In this document: positions 12,667-24,600 of the stretch, piece after piece | How the letters are laid out: every line of letters starts with the position of its first letter | Numbering within the stretch: the stretch's first letter is position 1 | Assembly (NCBI GenBank): GCA_963971405.1 | Contig: OZ020485.1 | Coordinates: forward strand, 43,769,469 to 43,833,468 | Source: Psococerastis gibbosa | Taxonomy: Eukaryota; Arthropoda; Insecta; Psocodea; Psocidae | Length of the DNA: 64,000 nt | Reading direction: 5' to 3' | Program-made: the position numbers and the translations under genes | The notes under the pieces: model-generated | Seen by the model: the letters and a program-made list of their open reading frames with translations, nothing else | Database searches by the model: none | Told to the model about the DNA's origin: nothing

Positions 12667-15600
12667 CTATTCCTTAATGTGCAAATCTTTCAACAGTTGG
12701 TGGGCCAGAACGAACATCATTGTACCTTTATTTTTGTGGTAGTTGTCTATTGCCTGTTCTCGTACCTCTTCCCAATCGTATAAATCTCGATAAATGGGCC
12801 GCACGTATTTCATTCTTCCTTGTCCATTGATAAAGCTTAATGCCTGAAATTAAAATATTTCGGAGGTCATAATCACAGCGTTGGCAGCAATTCCCTGCAT
12901 ATCTTCCTCTAGCTCTCTCGACTTAGTATTAAAGCCGGCGCACATTGTGTTCGTTGCCATGTCATGTCTGATATTGAGTTCAGTGCTGGACAAGTAAACA
13001 TGATAAAAATAACTAAAAAGCACTAACGCAAAGAAACTTTTAAGAGGGAATCTAGAAAGTCTTGACGATGCGGGACTCAAACACACGATCTATCGATCTA
13101 TGCCGTTCCGGCCTTTTTTTAAATAAATTTTCTATTACTGATCCATACCATTGAATATATAACACTATAGAAAGGCCCCTGCATTTACGATTCCATTCTA
13201 TAGAAACGCGAACTAAGATGATACTTGGCAGCGAACTGTTGCTGAACGCAAGCACCACCCGCAGAGCTTCATACCTGGGTGCAGCTAGGGGTTGCAAGTC
13301 ACATTGTACACTTCCTTATCCCTGTTTCAGAACAGGGCCAGGTACAGCATTTACTCATTTGGAAAGCACTGAGCAGTTCACGGGCCTCGTTCATTTATAC
13401 TTGAATGTTTCAAGATAGTTATAAGTCCAATAAGTGCATCACTGTGTGTGTTTTTTTCTTTACATCTCTAAGAACCGGTCCGAGTTTATTCGAACATGCT
13501 TTCCAATTTATCAAAATTAGCAGATAGAGAAAATAAATAATTTCATGGTAAATATTTTTCCTATACTTAAATTTCCGATATTTCGGGGGGGGGGGGGGGG
13601 GGGTTGTAGCACCTGATGTCACTGGAGATGAGTTAAATTCTAGATAGGTCAGACCAACACAATACCACACAGCAATAATGGCAGGGCACGCAATGCATTT
13701 AAGCGTAAATTTTCTATCATTTTTTTCAAAAAACATAATTTTTCCTCAAAACCAAATGGTTTTTTGGGAAAGCAACCTGTCCGGTTTCGTTAATCATTTT
13801 AACACCTAAAACATGCCTGAAGGTAGAAATAATCGATAGAAAGGTTTCGCAGAAAAATTATTTTTTAATAATTTTTCATGAAAATTGAGTTATTTTTATT
13901 TTTTTTACCCCCAGAAGCAAACTATCAAGGGGCAAGTGACCCCCTGCATTTTAATAACATTAATAACGACTACAAGATATGTGAATTTAAAAGAAATCGT
14001 TGGAGCCGTTTTGGCGAAATCATTTTTTAGACGTTTTTTTGGAGTTTTTTGAGAATGAAACCCCCCCCAAATTGAGTTAGCCCGAAATAATTAAAAAACT
14101 GTCTCGAGGTATGATTTGTGTGAACCTGCATGCAAAATTTCTTCAAAATCGGCCGAATAGTTTGCCCGGAAATCGATGAACAGACAGACAGACATACAGA
14201 CAGACAGACAGAGCGACAGACAGACATTTCGTAAAAGCCACTTTTTTGGGTCCTTGGGACCTAAAAACGTGTAAATAAATCCGTTGAAATCTCGGAATCG
14301 AAAATTTCAACCATCACAAAGCTTTCCTTAGACTACGTATAAATATCACACCTCGGGACGATTTTTTTATTTTGGGCTAACTCAATTTGTGGGGGGGGGG
14401 GGGGGGTTTATTCTCAAAAAACTCCAAAAAAACGTCTAAAAAAATTATTTCTCAAAAGCGGCTCCAACGATTTCTTTTAAGTTCACATATATTGTAGCCC
14501 TTATTAATGTTAATAAAATGTGGGGGGTCGCTTACCCCTTGATTGTTTGCTTCGGGGGGTAAAAAAATAAAAATATCTAAATTTTAATGAAAAATGACTA
14601 AAAAAAAAAAAAAATCTGCTAAACCTTTCTATCGATGATTTCTACCTTCAGGCATGTTTTAGGTGTTAAAAAGAGTAAAGAAAACGGAAAAAAGGTTGCT
14701 TTCCCAAATTTTTTTTTTTTTTTTGGCAAAAAAATGTTTTTTTGAAAAAATGATAGAAAATTCACGGTCAAATGCATTGCGTGCCCTGCCATTATTCCTG
14801 TGGGGTAATGTGTTGTCTGACCGGCTTAGAATATGCAATGCCATCGATTAATTCTGTGCTTTGGGATAGGTGATATCCTAGGCGATTGCCAGAGGGGGTC
14901 CTTGGGTTGCGGACCCCCCCCCCCCCCTTCCCAAATGGTTACAGCGTACACTAGATAGAATGGAGTTTTATAGATTTCTAAATTTATTGAGGTTACCTCA
15001 CCTCCAGTGACGTCAGGTGAACCCCCCCCCCTGAGATATGCGAAATTAAACCAAAAGAAAATTATTTACCATGAAATTACTTATTTTCTCTATCTACTAA
15101 GTTGTTGATAAATGGGAAAGCATGTTCGAGTAATCTCGGACCGGTTCTTTTTGAATTGTCATTACTTACAATAGAATTATTTGGTTGTATATTTGTATAT
15201 ATATATTTTTTGGTTTAACTCATAATTGCTAAAAATCTGTTAATTGTAATTGAAAGGTGATGTAATGAGTGGATGGCCATGCTTCGGAGGGCATGTGAAG
15301 CAGGCGGTCCCGGGCCTTCCTAGTTGAGTGAAAGAGAGGGCTTTATAGCCCTAACTCCGCTAGGTTGGTTTAGTCATAGAAACAACTACAAAAGTCTTTA
15401 TTTATTGCTCTCCAATTTATACGTAGTACCTATATAAGGAAAGCTTTGTCATGGTCGAAATTTTCGATTCCGAGATTTCAACAGATTTACACGTTTTGAG
15501 GACCCAGGAACCCAAAAAAGTGGTTTTTACAAAATGTCTGTCTATCGCTCTGTCCGCCTGTCTGCCACTCTGTCTGTTCATCGGTTTCTGGGCAAACTAC

Positions 15601-18600
15601 TCGGTTAATTTAAAAGAAATTTAGCATGTAGGTTCACAAAAATCATACCTCGTGACCGTTTTTTTCTATCATCTTTAAAAAAAAAAATTTTTTGCACAAA
15701 AATAAATATTTTTTTGGGAAAGCAACCTGTCCGGTTTCGTTACTCAATTTAACACCTTAAACATGTCTGAAAGTAGAAATCATCGAAAATTATTTGTTAT
15801 AGTCATTTTTCCTTAATTTTTTTTTATATTATTTACCCCCAGAAGCAAACTATTTTGCGGCAAGCGACCTCCCGCATTTTATTAACATAAATATTGACTA
15901 CAATATATATGAATTTAAAAGAAATCGTTGGAGCCGCTTTTGAGAAATAATTTTTTTAAACTTTTTTTTTTAGTTTTTTGAGAAAGACTGCGGGCAAACT
16001 TACAAATTTGGAAAAAATTGAAAACAAAAATGATCAATTGTTGAAAACCAGTGGAATGTGGTGTAGAAATAAATAAAGCATCATTGAAGATTTTCGGTCA
16101 ATGACAAAATCAAATTTGAAGCATAATTGACCAGTGGAATAGCCGCCTTAGCATTATTCCAATTTGAATTTGAAGAAGCTCTCATATACGGCTTCAAAAT
16201 AATAATAGGTAGATTTAGTATTTTACAGTAGATCCATTAAGTCTAATTAAATCATCTGCAATTCTAAAATAAGCTATTGTTGGAAAGCCTATGCTGAGCA
16301 GAAGTACAATGCTAGGTCAAATAAAAGAACCGGTCCGAGTTTACTCGAACAACATGGGGGGGGGGGGGGGTTGTCCACCTGACGTCACTGGAAGTGAGAT
16401 AAATTCTAGATAGGTCAGACCAACACATTAATTACCACACAGCAATAATGGCAGAACACGCAAGGCATTTGAGCGCGAATTTTCTATCATTTTTTCAAAA
16501 AATAATTTTTTGTGCAAAATCAAATATTTTTATATTTTTTTGGGAGAGCAACCTATCCGGTTTAGTTACTCAATTTAACACCTAAAACATCCCTGAAGGT
16601 AGAAATCATCGATAGAAAGGTTTCGCAGAAAAATTATTTTTTAGTAATTTCTCATTAAATTTTAGTTATTTTTATTTTTTTACCCCCAGAAGCAAACTAT
16701 CAAGGGGCAAGCGACCCCCCGCAATTTGTCAGCATTAACAACAACTACAATATATAAGAATTTAAAAGAAATCGTTGGAGCCGTTTTTGAGAAATAATTT
16801 TCTTAGACGTTTTTTGGGAGTTTTTTGTGAATAAAACCCCCCCAAATTGAATTGGCCCAAAATATAAAAAAACCATCCCGAGGTATGATTTTTGTAAACC
16901 TACATGCTAAATTTCATCAAAATCGACCGCTTAGTTTGCCCGGAAATCGATGCACAGGCAGACAGACAGACATTTCGTAAAAACCACTATTTTGGGTTCC
17001 TGCAGTCTGATCGAGGCGTTTATAATACCGGGGTTAAATAAATACCCTAGGATTATAACTGTAAACAAACAAATTTTGAATAGCACTTTCCATTATAAAA
17101 TTATCTTGTTTACCAGTGGATTAAATAAATACCGGTCTTATAAACGCCCGATCAGGTTGCTGGGGCCTGAAATCCGATGAAATCTCGGAATCGAAAATTT
17201 CGACCATCACAAAGCTTTCCTTTTACTACGTATAAATTGGAAAGCAATAAAATATATACAGTATATACCACTGGCCATTATTAAAATAGGCTGCCAATTG
17301 AAGGGGCAGGAAGAAATTGAGAGTATTGCATAGTGAGGGTATTTAGACCGTCCCTGGTGAAGATGTGACGAGTTGGACCCTGACGAATTGCACAATGGGC
17401 TGACACCAGCGGGACGTCCGACCTTTTTTCTAGTTTGTAGGTTTTTCACCAGAAAAGCCTGTTTGCAATATTTGACCGTCGTGACCATTCTATAGTGTTA
17501 TATATTCAATGTCCATACTTATTTCCAAGTGACCAAATTTAGCCAGGGCAATTAAAAAATGGGAGTGTGTGAATTTAATCATAACCCATTGGTTAGGCGG
17601 CTATTCCACCGACGTCGTTTTTCATTGCATGTGCATGACGTGGTAGCAGACATCATTAATAAGTCTACCATATTGTAACTTAATTTATAAAAGATAAGTT
17701 AAGTATCTACATTATAGTCTCCTTAAAATATGGCAGAGACTTATTAATGATGTCTGCTACCACGTCATGCACAGGCACAATGGAAAACGACGTCGGTGGA
17801 ATAGCCGCCTTAGCTGACTTGTAGAGGTATAGTCAAAAAATCCAACTGAAATTCAGAAAAGCAAGATTAGTGGCGCTGCCGAGACCTCTAGCTGCAACAC
17901 TATTCCGTCTGGGGCCGTCCATTAATCACGTGAGGTTCGAAAGGGGGAGGGGGGTTCGGCAAAAATCACGAAATATCACAAGGGGGGGGGGGGATAGTAA
18001 GATATCACGTGTACTTATTTTTTCATCAAATGCATGATCGCATGATCACACCATCCTTCAATATTGGTCTTTATGCCAGTCAAAAACAACCTGCAACCTT
18101 TCTGTCTGGGCATTTTTATCATGGTCCTTAATTTTCTACAACAGAATAAAATTAGATTATACTTAAACCTCACCACGTATCACCAAGGGGGAGGTGGGGT
18201 TACAAAATATTTAAAAAAACATCACGTGATTAATGGAGGGCCTCACCACGTATCACCAAGGGGGAGGTGGGGTTACAAAATATTTAAAAAAACATCACGA
18301 GATTAATGGAGGGCCCCTTCCCTCCAATGTGACTATTGACCTCCAATTCTTATGCCCTCCTAATTGGTGGGTTTTAGCAGACAATTTCATCGGGTTCGGC
18401 TTCCAGTAGCAAGACTAACCTCAGGGCCAGGCTAACTCAATTTCGACTTCATACCTCCTTACTTGCTGATATTATGTTTCTCTGCTCTTTCGTCACATGA
18501 AAAAGTCCTGCTTTCAAGATCCCGCCATAAGCAGTTACACTTCAAACCTTTATTCGCGTACTTACATTAGGTACAACGCCGAGAACGTGAGCACGGAGAG

Positions 18601-21600
18601 CCAGGCGGAGCCATCTGAACAGTATTTCAGAATTACGGTTCTCACTAAAATTGTACAATTCCGCCATTCTTTGCACAGTTGCAATCGGAAGAGGCGGCCC
18701 CTCCAATAGCAATCCAAGAGTGTAGCTGATTTGATTACTAGACAGCGACTTTATATCACTCTCACTCCTCCCAACTGGGCCATTTCTCCAGGATTCTGCC
18801 AGTTCGGAGCAAGCTACAGTCAAATTATTGTTGTAGCTAGGAATAGTAGTTGGCATGCCTGTGCTATACAGCCATGTATCCCAATCGATCCGGGAAATGT
18901 CTGGTATGTCTTTAAAGTAATCCAAAAAGTAGCCTTTAAAGTCGTTGGTAGTAATTGATTGATTTTCGAATTTCTTGAAATATGCCTTAAGGAATGGATT
19001 AAATGCATCTGAAAATAAAATCACTATTACAACCTCATAAAATACATGCAAGGTGCTACCAAATTATCGATCAAAAAAGCTTAAGCTGAAGTTAAAACGT
19101 TGGTAAGCAAAGTGGGAAGCTGTCAATTGTATTTCAAGTTAAAATGGTAGACATGCCAATTGCCTGACGCGTGACAGCAGAAATCACAAAATATCACTGG
19201 CGGGAGCTTTCCTGTTAAAAACTCTGCTTCTTCCCTCCTTCAGACGGCTAGAAAAGTAAATTAGCCTGCTTTTAGATGAACTGAGTCATTGATAATAATT
19301 AGGAAATGAGCGCTGTCTATCCAATAGTAACTAACCTTGTCCCCCTACAAGTTCCTCCAAATAGTAGAGAAAGGTATGCCCTTTCTCATAGGGCACAGTG
19401 GAGAACGCATCGTCGGGATCCTCGTCTTTGAGATCAGGAACAAGTTTGGTGAATCGATGGCTGCTCCCGAATGTTTTTTCCTGCACATAAGAAAAAAATA
19501 CGTCAATATTACCCATCTAACAAATTATTTTTTAGTTGTAGTGGTGAGTAGCTGTGATTTACGATATTTCAGCCTAAACAATAGCCTCGTGTCCGAACTT
19601 GGTAAGTACTGTTATATTGTCTCAATGGAAAGCTAGCCACAGCCCGTCTATTATCACTTGCAACCGAAGGTGATTCACAACGTGAGCGTGTACCAGTTTT
19701 CCAACGGCCGAAGATTCATGCCGAAACAATAAAATAAATAAATATAAATAAATAAGGACTTTTTGTGGTTTCTATTACTAAGCCAACCTAGCGGAGTTAG
19801 GGCTTTTCTTACACTCAACTAGGAAGGCCCGGGCCGGCCTGCTTTACATGCGCTCCGAAGCATGGCCAGAAAACGTAGCTAGTGTGGGACTCGAACCAAC
19901 AACCTTTTGGGTGAAAGTCGGAGTCCGTACCACTACGCTACACGTCTTGACAATACCAATAATGTCCGAAAAACCATGGGGTCGTTGACATTGGGCAATG
20001 TTCAACGGGCACCAAAAGTAGGCCTAAGTCCTTCAAGTAATAACAACAAGACTAAAATTCAGTCCCCAAGTATAGTTACAGTAAGATGAAAGACAAGAAA
20101 ATATTTTTGCTCCCAAACTATTCATAACTGCCACTTTATGCAAAAGTTAAAAGTGGGGTGGTACACCTAACACCCCTGGACTGACAAGGCAGTAGGCACT
20201 AAGGCAGACTACCAACAAATGAAAGGGGCAGTTCTTTCAGTCTTTGAAAACATTCAACTCTACTTACCACAGTGTCTCTAAGAGCCTCCAAGCCCTGTGC
20301 AGCATGAAAGAGTCTAACGTCAGGTCCATGCAATCTAGCCAATATCTTTCTTTGCATGAACATGGTAAAGCCTTCGTTCAGCCAGAAGTGCTCAAATGTA
20401 CGAGTGGTGACTAAATTTCCAGACCAGCTGTGTGAGATTTCATGAGCAACAACATCAGCTAATGATCGATCCCCGGCCTGAGAACAATGAGTAACATTAG
20501 TGAAAAAATATATATTATTTTTTTCCCCCAAAAGGCCTATTAAGAGCAAATCGGAGTACCCTTAGAACAGTACCGGTGTGTCATTCTTACATTGAATTCA
20601 TTAGACCACACAAGTAACTGATTGCTATCGTGCGTATCATGGTTGTTGTTTCTAACGTCTTCATTTCAACGTCAGCATTTTTACATTAAGCAACACTGTC
20701 AGTCTGGCGGGGGGAGTGAGTCTGTTTGTTAACTTGAGGCACCCTAAGGGCAGACTCTTTCACCTCGGGGAAAGGGGAGTTGACTGGGTGGACCTCCTGA
20801 TTATAGTGGATTCCAAACCACTTGGGGAACATGGTAAAGTCACACGATGAAATGCACGTAGACTACCTAAGCGCGTTATCATGTCCCACCAGGTTCTCCT
20901 GCCAACGCAGTGCACACTACCAAGTTTGCCGCAGTTTGAAACATGCTCTGCTCTAATGGACTCAACATGGTAAGGCCGTTGGCAACATGCGTATCATGGT
21001 AAATAGGCCTTTTCTGATTACTCCAAGTTGAAAAAAAATCCCAATGGCCTCCAAAGGTTGTTCTGAAGCTATCTCAGTCGTTACATGGTGAGGACACTAG
21101 AAGCTAAGGAATCTCTGAGACACCAGGCAGTCGGCATTACCTGAGCTGGAAGCCATGTACTGTAGAAGTTAGAAAATCATCAACAGGATTTTTTTTTATG
21201 TAACTAAAAACTGTATTTTACAATAACTGAACAAAATATACTAAAAAATATTAGGAGCTCAACTTCACCACTGGGTATCACGAATCCCTAACAAATTAGG
21301 CAGGTAGTGATTAAAAAATGCAAATTACCAGCACAGTAGGAGTGACAAAGATTATGTTGGGGTTCTCCATGCCCCCGAAGGGAAACGATGGCGGCATTAC
21401 CAGCAAGTCACAAACCTTCCAAACGTAATCGCCTGCAAGATCAATGGCTGTGTCGAGCATTTGCTCCATCTGAAAATTAAAATTTTATCACATAATTTGA
21501 CATTGTTTTAGTGAGCTGTTGAAAGAGCAGGGTCATTTTATTAGTTTTTAAGATTAAAATAAAAATAATGACTTGGTATGGTCCACAAAATAAAAAATAA

Positions 21601-24600
21601 ATATATAATGTACGACCGGTTTCGGCACTAGGCCATCGTGAACTTTTTGTGGACCAAGCAAAGTCATTATTCTAATTTTAAATAAATAAGGACTTTTTGT
21701 TCTATTACCAAGCCAACCTAGCGGAGTTAGGCCTATAAAACCCTCTCTTACACTAAACTAGGAAGGCCCGGGACCGCCTGCTTTACATGCCCTCCGAAGC
21801 ATGGCCAGACAATGTAGGTAGTGTAGGACTCGAACCAACAACCTTTCGGGTGAAAGTCAGAGTCCATACTACTACTCTACATGTACCGACTGAATTTTAA
21901 TTAGGTTACTGTATGTCTAAGTTCCACAAGTCACAGTAGAAAACATGAAACATTCTTTATTAAGAGTTCCAGGCAAGAGGGACTATAAAATTAATGGCTA
22001 TCTTATTCCGTGACTTCCCTTTCGCCTACCATCTCACCCTTTTTTCAATTTAGCCTCGATCAGAACTAATACATTTTTAATGAAAGTATTTGAAACTCTT
22101 ACTTCTGAAAATTCATGCTCTGACTTATCCAAAGCTTCAGGTTCTGACCATACGCTGCATCGTGGACCTAGAGGTTTTCTTGCCAGGCGACCTACAGCAA
22201 ATGCTACTAGATACGATGGAATAGGAATGGGTTGCTCGAACTTGCTAAGTTTCCTTTTCCCGTCCATCGGAATGGGCTCCCCAACATGCAGTCCACTCAT
22301 CAATACTGTCAATTGCTCGGGTGCGCTGATTTCGGCAGTATATCGGAATTTGACTCCTGGGGTATCTTGACAAGGATAGACCGACCGCGCGTGAATTGCC
22401 TGGCAAAGATAAAAGAAGATAATGAAGTAATAAATTGCTTAGCGCCCATTCCACCGACCGGCTAGGGCTATTTACAAAAACGGTGACGTGGTAGCAGACA
22501 TTCAAGACTTAGGCGGGGTTTCCACCGACCTCGCATTGCAGAATTGACGGAAATGTTTATTTTCCTCTATGCTATAGCTAAAATTGATCAATGATCATAC
22601 AGTAAAATCACAAACAAACAAACTAAAATTAAAAAATTGCGTCATGGGATATGACCCTAAGTCTTGAATGTACCACGTCACCGTTTTTGTAAATAGCCCT
22701 AGCCGGTCGGTGGAATGGGCGCCTAAAACACTACAATTATCCCATTGACAAGGGTGCAATCATTAATGAATGGGGGGTGCCAGTGCCAATATATTTTACG
22801 GAGTATGAACATTACTGATATATAGGCGACTAATGGATATGGACACCACTGGCATACGAGTATGATTATTTTACGAAAAACCGGGTTAAGGTCGTCATAT
22901 TGAGATATATTTACCATATCCTCAAAACAATGGGGTTAAGAGATGGATCAGTACTTGGCCATTGGTTGTGCGATGACCGAGTTCCAGCTTCCTCTTCTTA
23001 AAAATTAAATTAGGAATAATGGGCAAGAAAAAGGGCCATGAGCCATAACTTGTGGAAACAGAGTGCTTCTTATCGCTTCTTGACTTGCAGCAACCTGTAG
23101 TCCGACCAATCTCAAAACAATGTGTATCCAATGTTCTGCCATGGGTTGATGGCCTCAATGATCGTGTGCATGACTGAAATTGCCACTCTGTCACTGGGCT
23201 TGTCTGCTCTGATGGGATTTAGTAATTATGTGAGGAGGTTATTGAGTTGCTGATTTAGTGGATAGCGGTATAGAATTTCGTATAGGGAGTTACGGGTTTA
23301 ATTCCGCCACCTATACTGTGTAATTAAACATAAAATAATGCACATCATTTCACTCAAGTACCTGATAGAAATCGACTCCCAAGAGGGGCTCTCAAATGCT
23401 CAATTGGAATGCCAAATAGGACTAGGTTGCTAGATTGAAAACTCCAGCACAGTGCACTATTTAGAACAATTTGGCGTTATACCTGAAACTGGCTGAACAT
23501 AAACGGCTCCTTCTTCCCCAGTGTCTGCTCCGGTGTAAGCCATTGCAAACCGCTTGCTGAAGGAGAGGTAGTAAAGGAAATTTTCAGCTTAATACTAAAA
23601 AAGAAATTAATAGAGTCATATATTATTTGTCTGAAACACATAAAATTACTAGAGAAGACACTATGCAGAATAATCCTTATATCTGATACGTTATTAATAG
23701 ACAATTTACTCCATGAAAAGACGTATTCACATCGGTTGATGTTTTCTAAGAGCATCATTACAACAGATCGGGCTAGTTTCAATACGTCCAGCACCTTTAC
23801 CATGCCGCTTACAGAATAAGATAACACCGGGAATAGGATTAAATCATTCTGAATAAACCCCAAAAGTGTCACAAGAATAGAAGTATTTAACTTATCGGCT
23901 ATTGTTACGCATTGATTCATTTGTTGTGTAAAGAGTGCAAAATGTGTGGGAAATTCAAATTAATAAATTAATCCTCGGCTATATTTTTGGTGAGCTTTTT
24001 AATATTTTCTCACCTAGACAAATTATTTATACTCTGAAATTAAAACTTGCATATTTTCATTTTAATTTGTATTTCAGTCAATTATAAAACCATATGCACA
24101 CCAAAGATTTATTAAATTTAATTTCCCACGTATTTTGCCATTTTTTAGCAAATGAATCAATGCGTAAGAATAGCTGATAAGCTAAATTCTTTTATCCTTG
24201 TCACGTGACACCTTGGGAGCTATTCAGCAAAAATCCTACTTTCGGTAATATATTTTATATATATATATTATATATATATATTATATATATTTTAATGGTA
24301 TGGCAGGGCTGCAGTACAACTTTTCAACTCAACTGGTTCATCTACTCACCTTGTTGAATGCTTCAAACCCGGTGGGAGGTCAATCTTCAAGGCGCTGCCA
24401 AACGTTTTAAATGGTGAACTGATAGAGAAATTAAGTGGAACACTATTCTCCAACAAAACAACCTCGGAAATGGTAAGGTCTTTTATGTCCAAGATCTGAA
24501 AAAAACATTTTTAGAGATTCAATCAAACCAAAAATTCTTTAATTGGAAGGCACGCATCCCTAGACTGATTGAATTGAATTGAAAACGACTTTATTGAATA

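Noticed and set aside
12850..13086. Open - strand frame beside the last LTA4H exon
   Set aside because: It lies in intron 9 immediately upstream of the exon 10 acceptor; protein length and phase fit without it.
14027..14227. Open frame of [10 protein letters not shown] type repeats
   Set aside because: It is the translation of a CAGA/CTGT microsatellite inside element Q, not a protein gene.
22245..22505. An alternative - strand frame overlapping LTA4H exon 5
   Set aside because: It is a shadow of exon 5 in another frame, extended into the neighbouring MITE.
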